From Roseiarcus sp963742305 (GTDB lineage Bacteria; Pseudomonadota; Alphaproteobacteria; Rhizobiales; Beijerinckiaceae), in NCBI GenBank assembly GCA_963742305.1, contig CAVULN010000032.1, forward strand, positions 56,433-120,432: a stretch of DNA of 64,000 nt. The letters are read 5' to 3'. Each line of letters begins with the position of its first letter. Position 1 is the stretch's first letter. Shown one piece after another: positions 27,677 through 36,699 of the stretch. The notes beneath the pieces are model-generated. The model was given only the letters and a program-made list of their open reading frames with translations, was not told where the DNA came from and ran no database searches. Position numbers and translations under genes: made by a program.

Positions 27677-28729
27677 GAGCACGATTTGGTTAGGCTGAAG
27701 CGTATCCTGCGTTTTTTAAGTAGTTGGCGCATTCTGTCGGGGTGAAGGAGTCGAGAAGCGCGCCGATGGTTCGCCAGGTGTCTTCGATTGTCCGGGCGTC
27801 GGCCTTGCGCAGCAGGGTCTTCATTTTGGCGAAGGCCTGCTCGATCGGATTGAGGTCTGGCGAGTAGGCGGGCAGGAAGAAGAGCTTGGCTTCGGCGGCG
27901 CGGATGGCGGCGCGAACGGCGCGGCTCTTGTGGCTGCCGAGGTTGTCCATGACGACGATATCGGCCGGCGCAAGGACCGGGACGAGAACCTGCTCGACAT
28001 AAGCGCGGAAGCTTGCGCCGTTGATCGGTCCGTCGATGACGCAGGGCGCGGTGAGGCCGTCGCAACGCAGAGCTGCCAGGAAGGTGAGGGTCCGCCATTT
28101 GCCGAACGGCGCCTTGGCGACGAGGCGTTGGCCTCTGGCGCACCGGCCATGGGTGCGCGTCATGTTGGTCTTGGCCCAGGTCTCGTCGATGAAAACAAGC
28201 CGCTTCGGATCAATCGCAGCCTGACGCGCCTTCCACCGCTCACGCCGCCTGGCGACGTCCGGACGGTCCTGTTCGGAGGCGCGAAGGCTTTTTTTTGAAC
28301 GTCACGCCTTCGTGCTGCAGAAAATGCCAAAGCGCGTAATAGCTCACCACCAGGCCGCGGTCAGCCAGTTCCTTGAGCAGAGCTCGCAGCGTGAGATCCG
28401 GCTTCTCGGCGATCCGCGAAAGAACCCAGTCCCGCTCGCGCGCCACAAGGTAAGGCCTGCGGCCGCCCATCCTCAGCGCCGCCGGACTGCCGACGGCGCG
28501 TTGGCGCTGCGACCACTTCACAACGCTGGCGACGCTGACCATGAATGTCTTGGCTGCCGAACGGCAGGACTGGCCCGAAGCCACCGCCGCAACCACCCGC
28601 TCCCGCAAGGAGATTCCAAAGAATAGGCTCGAGCCATCCCCGCTGGCCTCCAACTCCAGCCAGCAGGTTGAATTTGACTCGCGCCCCCTTGGGAATCCCC
28701 CTCGATTCTAGTCAAACCAGATCGTGCTC
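27677..28729. mobile_element. IS630-family insertion sequence
   Basis: The ends are inverted repeats: GAGCACGATTTGGTT on the left (from 27677) and the complement of AACCAGATCGTGCTC on the right (ending 28729), with one mismatch in the core. Each end is flanked by TA (27675-27676 and 28730-28731), the dinucleotide target duplicated by IS630/Tc1-mariner elements. The element is about 1053 bp and carries one transposase on the minus strand. Confidence 0.88.
27690..28653 (-). pseudogene. IS630 transposase, two frames joined at an A8 run
   Basis: The first frame (from 28653) has the HTH part SLRERVVAAVASGQSCRSAA and the linker HEGVTFKKKP. After eight A residues (minus strand; plus 28289-28296) the second frame continues SLRASEQDRPDVARRR with the DDE catalytic domain: Asp in LVFIDETWAKTN, Asp in VVMDNLGSHKS and Glu in YSPDLNPIEQAF. 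With seven A residues the two parts would be in frame, so slippage or an indel at this run decides whether the transposase is made. All three acidic residues are present. Confidence 0.85.
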
Positions 28730-28731
28730 TA

Positions 28732-28924
28732 GAGGGCGGATCGCCTCGATGGAACCGGCTGGCCTGAGCCGGGCCGCCCTCCATCGGCGCGAATACAACC
28801 TCAAGGAGAATTCCGCGCCGCTGAATTCACGCAAATTGAAACAAAACCAGGCGCTTTTGCTTGTTTTTGTTTCTTTTTATTGCTTGGAATTGGGACTTTT
28901 CAATGAGTTATGAGCAAAAAAATT
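28732..28924. other. AT-rich spacer between two insertion sequences
   Basis: About 190 bp with no gene. GAAACAAAA (28838-28846) and TTTTTGTTTC (28864-28873) form an AT-rich inverted repeat followed by TTTTTATT, which could act as a weak terminator reading rightwards. The base composition differs sharply from the GC-rich surroundings. Confidence 0.4.
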
Positions 28925-29007
28925 TGTCCGACGTCAGCGCCTTTGAGACAGCGTGAGGTTTTCAAGTGGGGAGGATTTCTGGATCATCGTAGCCGCAAGG
29001 AGCGAAG

Positions 29008-29382
29008 ATGAGACAGAAATCCGGGCCGGAAAAGCAGCCGGCGGAAGACGCGATCAGGGACATTCGGCGCGCGAGGCGTCGACACTTTTCAGCTGAAGAG
29101 AAGATCCGCATCGTACTGGAAGGGCTACGCGGGGAGGAGAGCATAGCCGAGCTCTGCCGCCGCGAGGGCATCGCCTCATCGATGGACTATGGCTGGTCGA
29201 AGGAGTTCCTTGAGGCCGGTAAAAGGCGGCTCGCCGGCGACACGGGGCGCGCCGCGACCTCCGACGAGGTGAAGGATCTTCGCCGCGAGGCGCAAGCCTT
29301 GAAGGAGGTCGTCGCCGACCTCACCCTCGAAAACCGGCTGCTTAAAAAAAGCATGATCGCGGATGGGGGAGACGAGGCATGA
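29008..29382 (+). CDS. IS3-family transposase OrfA (copy 1, intact)
   Basis: A 124-residue DNA-binding protein with a helix-turn-helix (FSAEEKIRIVLEGLRGEESI then AELCRREGIASS) and a C-terminal leucine-rich coiled coil (DLRREAQALKEVVADLTLEN). It overlaps orfB by 4 bp (ATGA), so OrfB is probably made by coupling. This copy is full length, whereas the same gene in copy 2 is frameshifted. Confidence 0.9.
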   Translation: MRQKSGPEKQPAEDAIRDIRRARRRHFSAEEKIRIVLEGLRGEESIAELCRREGIASSMDYGWSKEFLEAGKRRLAGDTGRAATSDEVKDLRREAQALKEVVADLTLENRLLKKSMIADGGDEA

Positions 29383-30357
29383 GATATTCCGCATCCGACA
29401 AGATCGAGATCATCCGGCTGGTCGAGCAATCGCATGTGCCGGCTCGACGCGCGCTGGAGAAACTCGGCATTCCCAGATCGTCTTTCTACCGCTGGTATGA
29501 TCGGTATCAAGGCGGCGGACCGGAAGCCCTCGCCGATCGCCCCTCACGGCCGGATCGGGTTTGGAACCGAATCCCAGAGGCGATCCGCAGCCAGATTGTC
29601 GACCTGGCGCTGGATCAACCCGAGCTCAGCCCGCGGGAACTGGCGGTGCGCTTCACGGACGAGGAAAAATACTTTGTCTCGGAGGCGTCGGTCTATCGGC
29701 TTCTCAAAGCGCACGATCATCGCCAGCCCGGCTTACATCGTCATCAAAGCGGCCGAGGAATTCAGGGACAAGACCACGGCGCCCAACCAGCTCTGGCAGA
29801 CCGACTTCACTTATCTCAAGATCACGGGATGGGGCTGGTACTGCCTCTCCACCGCGCTGGACGACTTCTCGCGCTTCATTGTCGCCTGGAAACTCTGTGC
29901 GACCATGAAGGCGAAGGACGTCACCGCCACGCTTGATCTGGCGCTATCCGCGTCTGGGCTCGACAAGATGACCGTCGTTCACCGACCGCGTCTGCTGTCT
30001 GATAACGGCTCGTCGTACGTCGCGGCGGATCTCGCGCAATGGCTGGATCGCCAGGAGATCGAGCATGTCCGCGGCGCACCTTATCACCCGCAGACCCAGG
30101 GCAAAATCGAGCGCTGGCATCAGACGCTCAAGAACCGCATCCTGCTTGAGCACTACTACCTGCCCGGCGATCTCCAACGCCAAGTCTCCGCCTTCGTGGC
30201 GCATTGCAACCATGCCCGCTATCACGAGAGCCTCGACAATCTTACCCCGGCTGACGTCTATTTCGGGCGCGCCGAGGCCGTCCTCCTCGAACGCGAAAGG
30301 ATCAAACGCCAGACAATCGCAAACCGTCGCTTGCAGCGCCAACTGCATGCCGCATAA
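29379..30357 (+). pseudogene. IS3-family transposase OrfB (copy 1), 2-nt deletion
   Basis: The first frame gives SDKIEIIRLVEQSHVPARRA to VYRLLKAHD, after which two bases are missing near 29718 (GATCATCG here, GATCTTATCG in copy 2). The second frame continues IASPAYIVIKAAEEF with the DDE residues in QTDFTYLK, LLSDNGSSY and GKIERWHQTLK, ending at 30357. The integrase domain cannot be joined to the N-terminus, so this OrfB is inactive. A TAT to TGC-type change also gives YWYCLS here against YYLS in copy 2. Confidence 0.88.
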
Positions 30358-30430
30358 TCTCAATCACAGACAATCCAGAGCCTCACTTCCGGAAGCCAGC
30401 AATTCGTCTCAAATCATCTGACGACGGACA

Positions 30431-30581
30431 CCTGCGATCGACAAGGCCGCGTTCGCCCTCCTCTTCGTAGTGGCGCGTCCATTCCGGAAGGTCCGCACCG
30501 TCGCCCCCAACAGTCCGCGACCTCCGCCTGATTGAGCTCCGCCGATTCCCAGCGGTCGCGAAGGTTCAAAAACAGGGTCAT
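30431..30581 (-). pseudogene. N-terminal fragment of a transposase, cut by IS3 copy 1
   Basis: On the minus strand from ATG 30581 the sequence reads MTLFLNLRDRWESAELNQAE then, in a neighbouring frame, a segment around EWTRHYEEEGERGLVDRR. This matches the helix-turn-helix start of IS481/ISNCY-type transposases (pattern: E-V-A-x-L-L-G, R-x-F-R-R-W, Y-E-E-E-G-x-x-G-L-x-D-R-R). It breaks off exactly at the IS3 right end (30430). It is also frameshifted near 30510. The rest of that element is not visible in this window. Confidence 0.55.
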
Positions 30582-31090
30582 GCGCACCCCTGAAGGCTTC
30601 CTTTCGATTTCCGTTGAGAGGTGACCCGGGATTTTCGTTCCTCAGTGAGCCTTCGTCAGCGCCAGCAGGGCTTCCAGCCGCTGCTCCGCGCTCGTACCCG
30701 CAATTGCGGAAAGCCAAACCGAAAAGTCCGCAGCCCGCGGCGAATCATCCTCTCGATCCGACGCCCTTCTACCAAACCAGATAACGCTGTAAGAGCCGCA
30801 TCGAATTTGATTCCTTTCGCGACATGAGCCGCCATTTTCGAATCTTGGGAGATTGATAAAGTCGGCGATCGCGCGAAAACCCGGTGCATTGTGCGCAACG
30901 ATCATCATGAAACCGACCGCTCGGCACAGGCCTTCGCGATCCTCGGCGAGAAATAGGAACCAGAGCGTGGGCATAGAGCAGCTGGGCGTCATCGGGCGCA
31001 AATCGAAGCGGCTGACCAAGCCCGCTTTTTTACGATATCCCTCTCGCAACCCGCCTGCCTATCTGATAGGCTGACTACAGGGGAGATGAA
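30582..31090. other. Non-coding or degraded stretch before the ketopantoate reductase gene
   Basis: About 510 bp. Frames of 80-135 codons are open on the minus strand (for example a segment ending SAEQRLEALLALTKAH at 30642), but they have no start context, no recognised family and competing frames. Given the transposase debris on the left, this is probably decayed accessory DNA. The last 60 bp contain the ribosome binding site AGGGGAG for the next gene. Confidence 0.4.
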
Positions 31091-32089
31091 GTGGCGGAAC
31101 AGGAAATTGTGGTGATCGGCGCCGGGGCGATGGGTCTCTTGTATGCGGGACTGCTCGCGCCGCATGCCCGTGTGACAGTGCTGGACGGCTGGACGATGCA
31201 GATCGACGCGCTCCGACAGAAAGGGCTGACTGTTACTGGCCTAGGGGGCAAGCGTACGGTCCAAGTCGGCGCGTGCCATCTTGCCGAGACCGAACAGATT
31301 ACCGGGCGTGCGGATTTAGCGATTTCCCTGGTCAGTGCGGGAGCGAGCGCGACGGCCGCCGAAGCGTCCGCGACGGTCCTCAAGCCGGAAGGTTTCCTGC
31401 TCACCCTCCAGAACGGCGTCGGTAATATCGAGGCCTATTCCGGCGCGCTCGGCGCCGACCGGGTCATGGCTGGGCTCTCCTATCATAGCGGCGCCCTTGG
31501 GGGCCCTGCCACCGTCGCCCACACACATCACGGCCCGACGTGGATGGGGGAGGTCGGTCGCCCAAACGGCGCAAGGCTGAAACGCCTGATAGCTCTTTTC
31601 GAGGTCGCTGGGGCCGAGCCACGCGAGGTCGACGACGTCATCAGCTACGTCTGGACGAAATTCATTCACAACTGCGCGATCAACGCCGTGTGCGCGGTCG
31701 CCGGCCTAAGGGTCGGCGAGATACCGACAACGCCAGGCGCCGATCAATTCCAGACGAAGATAATCGAGGAGGCGCTCGACGTGGTGCGGGCGAAAGGCTA
31801 CGCCCTGGCCGATCCCGACCCGATGACTTCCATAAAAGCGTTTTGCCAAGTGAAGTTCAACAAGCCATCAATGCTCCAGCAAATCGAAGCCTCACGCGAG
31901 ACGGAGGTCGATGCGTTGAATGGCGCTGTGGTCCGCGAAGGCGCCGCCCTTGGCATCCCAACACCCTACAACCAGGCGATCACATGGATGGTGAAAAGCC
32001 TTCAGGACAAGCGCGCTCGCACCGCACGCGATCCGAATATCGACTACGATGAGTTGGAGAGGCGAGCGAAGAAGGCCGCGGGCCTGTGA
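31091..32089 (+). CDS. Ketopantoate reductase family (ApbA/PanE) oxidoreductase
   Basis: A 332-residue NADP-type dehydrogenase starting at GTG 31091. It has the Rossmann motif VVIGAGAMGLLYAGLLA, LQNGVGNIEAYS, the catalytic Lys region WTKFIHNCAINAVCAVAGL, and the C-terminal KPSMLQQIEASRETEVDALN. Family members reduce 2-oxo acids, with PanE making pantoate. The context (GntR regulator overlapping by 4 bp, monooxygenase-type protein, sugar ABC transporter, malate/lactate dehydrogenase) suggests a catabolic 2-keto or sugar-acid role rather than pantothenate synthesis. That assignment is inference. Confidence 0.87.
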   Translation: MAEQEIVVIGAGAMGLLYAGLLAPHARVTVLDGWTMQIDALRQKGLTVTGLGGKRTVQVGACHLAETEQITGRADLAISLVSAGASATAAEASATVLKPEGFLLTLQNGVGNIEAYSGALGADRVMAGLSYHSGALGGPATVAHTHHGPTWMGEVGRPNGARLKRLIALFEVAGAEPREVDDVISYVWTKFIHNCAINAVCAVAGLRVGEIPTTPGADQFQTKIIEEALDVVRAKGYALADPDPMTSIKAFCQVKFNKPSMLQQIEASRETEVDALNGAVVREGAALGIPTPYNQAITWMVKSLQDKRARTARDPNIDYDELERRAKKAAGL

Positions 32090-32835
32090 ACGGGGCCATT
32101 CGTCCGGCTGGGGAGAACGAATCGCGAATGCTCATCCAGAAGCCGATCAAGCGCCGGAAGGTATCGGAGGAGGTTGCGGACCGGATCGAGGCGATGATCC
32201 ACGACTCTGGCTTGAAGACCGGGGATGCGCTTCCTTCCGAGCGGGACATCATGGCCGCCTACCAGGTTGGGCGCTCGGCTGTGCGCGAGGCCTTCTTTGC
32301 TCTCAGTAAGCGGGGCCTCGTCGAGTTGCGCAACGGCGAAAAGGCCCGCGTCGCCTCGCCGGACGTCGGGCTCTTCATTCAGGAAATGTCGGGAACCGTG
32401 CGCCGCATGCTTGCCCAACCCGACGGCGTGCGCAATTTTCAGGATGCCCGACGACTTTTCGAATCGGGTGTCGCCGCGCGGGCCGCCGAACGCGCCCGGC
32501 CCGCGGACATCGATCGACTCGCCGTTGCGCTTGCGGCAAATCGCGCCGCCATCGGCTCGCAGGATCGTTTCCACGAGACCGATTTCCTGTTTCACCGCGA
32601 GATCGCGACGGTCGCCCGCAACTCGATCTTCCTCGCCGTCACCGAGGCGCTGGTCACCTGGCTTCTTGAACAGCGCCATCGTACCGCGCAGAACTCAAAG
32701 GCGGCAAAGGTCGCCTATCAAGCCCACTACCGGATTTTTAACGCCATCGCCGCTCGAGACGCTGCGGCGGCGGAGGCCGCGATGGACGAGCATCTCCGGG
32801 TTGTGGAACGCCTTTACTGGGGCGACCCCACCTGA
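32086..32835 (+). CDS. GntR-family transcriptional regulator (FadR subfamily)
   Basis: A 249-residue regulator. The N-terminal winged helix contains KVSEEVADRIEAMIHDSGLK, GDALPSERDIMAAYQVGRSA and VREAFFALSKRGLVELRNG. The C-terminal FCD domain is all-helical, with HETDFLFHREIA and a second His in AHYRIFNAI, typical metal and ligand positions. GTG 32086 overlaps the preceding stop; an ATG at 32128 is an alternative start. It probably controls the ketoreductase unit and the divergently placed ABC transporter at 33-37.8 kb. Confidence 0.9.
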   Translation: MNGAIRPAGENESRMLIQKPIKRRKVSEEVADRIEAMIHDSGLKTGDALPSERDIMAAYQVGRSAVREAFFALSKRGLVELRNGEKARVASPDVGLFIQEMSGTVRRMLAQPDGVRNFQDARRLFESGVAARAAERARPADIDRLAVALAANRAAIGSQDRFHETDFLFHREIATVARNSIFLAVTEALVTWLLEQRHRTAQNSKAAKVAYQAHYRIFNAIAARDAAAAEAAMDEHLRVVERLYWGDPT

Positions 32836-32858
32836 CGCACGGGTCTGCGAATCGGAAG

Positions 32859-33158
32859 ATGCGTTTGGCCCCCTACACGATCCTCGTCACTTTCGACATC
32901 GAGCCCGGCAAGCTTGATGTTTTTTGCCGCCTGGCCTCCACCAACGCGCGCGCCTCGCTTGAGCGCGAGCCAGGCTGCGAAGTCTTCGACGTGCTTCTTC
33001 CTGCTGGGCAAGCGGACCGGGTGGTGCTTTACGAGCGGTACTGCGATCATGCGGCGTTCGGCGAGCATTGCCGGACGGGCCATTTTGCCGAGTTCGACCG
33101 CGCCTCGGCGGCGATTGTCCTGGCGAAGGGCTTCGCTGAATTCTCCGCCGTCACCTGA
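32859..33158 (+). CDS. Antibiotic biosynthesis monooxygenase (ABM) domain protein
   Basis: A 99-residue ferredoxin-like dimeric alpha-beta barrel protein of the YgiN/LsrG type. It has YTILVTFDIEPGKLDVFCRL, the central EREPGCEVFDVLL and VVLYERYCDHAAFGEH. Family members act on quinones or modified sugar phosphates without cofactor. It is the third gene of the unit with the ketoreductase and GntR regulator, and converges with the ABC permease gene 6 bp away. Confidence 0.85.
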   Translation: MRLAPYTILVTFDIEPGKLDVFCRLASTNARASLEREPGCEVFDVLLPAGQADRVVLYERYCDHAAFGEHCRTGHFAEFDRASAAIVLAKGFAEFSAVT

Positions 33159-33164
33159 GCGCAG

Positions 33165-34121
33165 CTAGCGCCCGCCGCCGGGGTTGAGAGTGCCGAGCCA
33201 GACGCTCAGTAGGATCGTTAGGCCGTAAAAGATGCTGATTGTTCCCGCCGACACGCTGAAGACGGTAAGCAGGATGTTGACCATGGTCAGCAGGACAGAT
33301 CCGACAAGAGTCCCAAGGTAATTTCCGCTGCCGCCCAGGATGGAAGCGCCGCCGACGACAACGGCAGCGACGGAAGCGAAGAGGAACTTGTCGCCAATTC
33401 CCGCCGACGAAATGCCGACATATCCTACGAGGAATATCCCGCCAAGCGCAGCGGTGCAGGCGGATGCGATGTAGCTCCCGACAATGACGCCAAGCGGTCG
33501 CACGCCCGAGAAGACGCTGACCGTCTCGCTCGCGCCGATGGCGTAGACCCGCCGCCCGAAGCTCGTGCTGGATAGTAACACACTAACGCCAAACGCCACG
33601 GCAAAGAGCAGGAAGAACGGCGCCGGCAGCCCGAGGAGGTAGCCTTGGCCGAGCCAGCGGATCGCCGGCGGCGGCGTCGCGGGCGGCATGGAGCCGGCAA
33701 CGAGCACGATGGCGCCGCTGAGGATGACGTTCGAGGCAAGCGTCATGATGATCGGATGGACCTTGAGGAGCGCTACGCCGACGCCGTTGAAGATACCGAC
33801 CACAACGGCGACGCCGAAGATCACCGGGATGGCCCAGACAAGAGCCGTATCCGATCCGCGGCTGAGATAGGTGAGGAGGACCGCGGCGACGCTGGTCATC
33901 CAAGGAATCGAAAGGTCGATTCCGCCGGCGATGATGACAACCGTCTGGCCGCCAGCGATGATAGCGAGCGCCACGACCTGAAGAAGGATGTTCCGCGAGT
34001 TGGCGCCCGTGGCGAAGCCATCGACGAGAAGGGCGGCGCCGCTCCAGGTGGCGAGCGTAAGAGCAACAAGGACCACAAGGTGCCCGTGCCGGTTGAGGGT
34101 TGCAGCTATCGCCGCGTTCAT
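33165..34121 (-). CDS. Ribose-type ABC transporter permease (system 1)
   Basis: A 318-residue permease of the RbsC/BPD-transp-2 family with eight to ten membrane segments. Conserved parts are IAGGQTVVIIAGGIDLS near residues 50-70, GVGVALLKVHPIIMTLA, YAIGASETVSVFSGV and the C-terminal SILGGSGNYLGTLVGSVLL. It is the last gene of a minus-strand operon and overlaps the second permease gene by 4 bp (ATGA). The two permeases likely form a heterodimer. Confidence 0.92.
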   Translation of the reverse strand: MNAAIAATLNRHGHLVVLVALTLATWSGAALLVDGFATGANSRNILLQVVALAIIAGGQTVVIIAGGIDLSIPWMTSVAAVLLTYLSRGSDTALVWAIPVIFGVAVVVGIFNGVGVALLKVHPIIMTLASNVILSGAIVLVAGSMPPATPPPAIRWLGQGYLLGLPAPFFLLFAVAFGVSVLLSSTSFGRRVYAIGASETVSVFSGVRPLGVIVGSYIASACTAALGGIFLVGYVGISSAGIGDKFLFASVAAVVVGGASILGGSGNYLGTLVGSVLLTMVNILLTVFSVSAGTISIFYGLTILLSVWLGTLNPGGGR

Positions 34122-35119
34122 TGCGTCCTCCGTTCACCGACCCAGCTCAGGACCGCCTGGAGGAGGCGCGTGGAAGAGATGCAGAGTACGAGCAGCGCTC
34201 CCTGAAATATCTGGTTCCACTGCGGTTGTAGACGAAAGGCGAAGGTGACGCCGGTGAGGTAAGTCAGCACCACCGCACCGACGACCGGACCGACGAGTGA
34301 GCCGCGGCCGCCGAGGAGCGATACGCCGCCGACCACCAAGGTGGTGATCATCGGCAGGACGTAACTGTTGCCCGCGGTCGGCTCTCCCGACAGGCTCTGC
34401 AGGCTCAGCACGATTCCCGCCGCGACGGCGAACCAGCTCGAATGGGCGTAGCTCGCCATTTCGACCGCCTCGAGCCGTACGCCCGACTGCCTGGCTGACA
34501 CGCGATCGGAGCCGATGGCGCGTATCGAATAGCCGAGGCGCGTGCGACTGAACCATAGGGAGAAAGCGACAAGCACGATGAAGAGCCACGTCGGCCCCGC
34601 GAGGCCGAAATAGTGCTTGGAGAAGATGGCTGGGATTGTTCCGTCCACCGCGCCGCCCGCGCCCGGCAGGATGTAGAAGGCAAGGCCGCCGAAGACGAAC
34701 CAGTTGGCGAGCGTGACGATGAAGGGCTGCATGCGCCCGTAGACCACGAGAAAGCCGTTGACGAGGCCTGGCAGCCACCCGAACGCCAGCAGCAGCAATA
34801 GCACCGTCCAGGACCACCCCGGGCTCGACATCTGCTTGGCCGCCACGACGTTGACCAGTGAGATAATGCCGGGGACGGAAAGGTCGATGCCGCCGCCAAG
34901 CACCACAATCGCCTGCCCAAGTCCGATGATGGCGAGCACCAGCGACAGGTTGATCACATTTTGGACGTAGTGCATTCCGAGCGTCGCGGGCTTGATCGCG
35001 CCCAGCCAGGCCATCAGAATGACGAGAAGCACATAGGGAAGACAAAGCGCGATTGCGTCGGCCGTCAGCCGTGACCGTGCGCGCGCTGCCGCCTGGGGAG
35101 CTTCGGCGCGAGCGCTCAT
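34118..35119 (-). CDS. Ribose-type ABC transporter permease (system 1)
   Basis: A 333-residue RbsC-family permease. It shows IIGLGQAIVVLGGGIDLS, LVNGFLVVYGRMQPFIVTLA, SIRAIGSDRVSARQSGV and GVSLLGGRGSLVGPVVGAVV. It overlaps both neighbours by ATGA, indicating strict operon organisation with the ATPase gene upstream. The paired permease is at 33165-34121. Confidence 0.92.
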   Translation of the reverse strand: MSARAEAPQAAARARSRLTADAIALCLPYVLLVILMAWLGAIKPATLGMHYVQNVINLSLVLAIIGLGQAIVVLGGGIDLSVPGIISLVNVVAAKQMSSPGWSWTVLLLLLAFGWLPGLVNGFLVVYGRMQPFIVTLANWFVFGGLAFYILPGAGGAVDGTIPAIFSKHYFGLAGPTWLFIVLVAFSLWFSRTRLGYSIRAIGSDRVSARQSGVRLEAVEMASYAHSSWFAVAAGIVLSLQSLSGEPTAGNSYVLPMITTLVVGGVSLLGGRGSLVGPVVGAVVLTYLTGVTFAFRLQPQWNQIFQGALLVLCISSTRLLQAVLSWVGERRTQ

Positions 35120-36642
35120 GGGATAGTCTCTTGGCCGACGCCAAGCGCAGCCTGCAAGATGCGCTCCTCACTGAGGTCGCCACCCGTGAGCGTCGCCGCA
35201 AGTCTTCCCGCTCTCAGCACGAGAACGCGATCGCACATGCTGACGAGCTCCTGGTTTTCCGAGGAATAGAAGAGGATCGATTTCCCCTGGCCCGCGAGAC
35301 GCCGCATAAGGTGGAAGATCTCGGCCTTGGCGCCGACGTCGATACCGCGCGTAAGGTCATGGAAGAGAAGGACATCCGCTCCCACAGCGAGTAGCTTGGC
35401 GACCACGACCTTCTGCTGGTTGCCGCCGGAGAGCGTCCGCACCGGCTGTTCGAGTGAGGACGCCTTGATGGCGAGGTTCCCGATGGCGCGGTTGACCACT
35501 GTGCGGTCGGAGCCCGGAGCGAGGAAGCCGATGCGGCTGATGCGCGATAGGACCGGCAGCGCCACGTTCCGGCGGATCGAGGCGTCGAGATGCAGGCCTT
35601 GGTAGCGGCGGTCCTCTGGCGCCAGCGCGATGCCGGCGCGGAAGGCCTCGGCAGGCGAACGTATTCGAACCGGCTTGCCGCTGACCGATACCCAGCCCCG
35701 CCAGCGCTTTATGCCGAAGAGGGCGAGCAGCAGCGCCGACTGCCCTTGCCCTTCGAGGCCGCCGAGCCCCACGACCTCGCCGGCGCGCAAATCGAAGGAG
35801 ATGCCTTTTAGCTCATTCGCGACATTGAGCCGTCGCACGGCGAGTGCGATTCGCTCTTCAGGCGGTCTCGCCCGCGGCGGGTAGAGCATGCGGGGCTTCT
35901 GTCCAAGCATGTCCTCGACCACCTGGTCGTCGCTGAAGTCACGCAGCGCTCCGGTGCGGATAGCCGCGCCGCGACGGAAGACGGTGAAATGATCGGCGAC
36001 TTCGCGGCATTCGCGCAGCCTGTGCGAGATGAAGAGGACAAGACTCCCTTCGCCCGCCAGTCGACGGGCGAGACGCAGCGCCCAGTCGGCTTCGCTTGCG
36101 GGGAGAGCCGCAGTCGCCTCATCGAGAACAAGGATCTCTGGATGCCCAGCACAGCTTGCCACGATCTCGACGACATGCCTCTGCGCGATTGAGAGGTCGG
36201 CCACGTTGCGGAGCGGATCTACGGCAGGCGCGCCGAGGCGGGCGAAAAGCTCTTCCGTTCGCCTCGTGGTCTCGGTCCGCCCGAGGAGTCCGAGGAACGG
36301 CCGACCCAGTCGGTTCAACCAGATATTCTGACCAACCGTCAGATGGGGGATCAGCGACAGCTCCTGGTAGGCGATGCCCACGCCACGGCGCCACGCATCG
36401 GCGACAGACGCCATGCGGACGACTGATCCCCCGACCTCTATGGTCCCCGCCTCCAGGCGCACCGTCCCGCCGAGCGCCTTGATGAAGGTGCTCTTGCCCG
36501 CACCATTTTCGCCGAGAATGGCATGGACCACTCCCGCCTCTCCCACGAAGTCAAGATCATCCAGCGCGACGACGCCTGGATAGGTGCGGCGCAGCCGCGT
36601 GCACCTAAGCCTGGGGGCGACTCGGTCGATCATGTTCGCCAT
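35116..36642 (-). CDS. Ribose-type ABC transporter ATPase, two ABC domains (system 1)
   Basis: A 508-residue RbsA-like protein with tandem ATPase domains. Domain 1 has Walker A GENGAGKSTFIKALGG, a degenerate signature LSIAQRHVVEI and Walker B ILVLDEATAAL. Domain 2 has the usual degenerate Walker A GLEGQGQSALLLALFG, signature LSGGNQQKVVVAKLL and VLLFHDLTRGIDVGAK. Lengths and features match intact sugar importers. Starts at 36642 and 36633 are both possible; ribosome binding sites are weak. Confidence 0.92.
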   Translation of the reverse strand: MANMIDRVAPRLRCTRLRRTYPGVVALDDLDFVGEAGVVHAILGENGAGKSTFIKALGGTVRLEAGTIEVGGSVVRMASVADAWRRGVGIAYQELSLIPHLTVGQNIWLNRLGRPFLGLLGRTETTRRTEELFARLGAPAVDPLRNVADLSIAQRHVVEIVASCAGHPEILVLDEATAALPASEADWALRLARRLAGEGSLVLFISHRLRECREVADHFTVFRRGAAIRTGALRDFSDDQVVEDMLGQKPRMLYPPRARPPEERIALAVRRLNVANELKGISFDLRAGEVVGLGGLEGQGQSALLLALFGIKRWRGWVSVSGKPVRIRSPAEAFRAGIALAPEDRRYQGLHLDASIRRNVALPVLSRISRIGFLAPGSDRTVVNRAIGNLAIKASSLEQPVRTLSGGNQQKVVVAKLLAVGADVLLFHDLTRGIDVGAKAEIFHLMRRLAGQGKSILFYSSENQELVSMCDRVLVLRAGRLAATLTGGDLSEERILQAALGVGQETIP

Positions 36643-36699
36643 AGCGCAGAGAGCGGCGCGCAAGACGCGCCGCCTCGCAAGGATGCGGACTGCGAGAGT

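Larger units (their letters stand above)
28925..30430 (+). mobile_element. IS3-family insertion sequence, copy 1
   Basis: A 1506-bp element defined by comparison with the second copy at 47616-49121. Terminal inverted repeats are TGTCCGACGTCAG on the left and the complement of CTGACGACGGACA on the right. No target duplication is visible: the left flank ends AATT and the right flank starts CCTG. It carries orfA and orfB overlapping by ATGA. The right end cuts into another transposase gene. Confidence 0.9.

Noticed and set aside
30642..31049. A 135-codon minus-strand gene
   Set aside because: It has no family match, no ribosome binding site and competing frames, and it lies in IS-damaged DNA.
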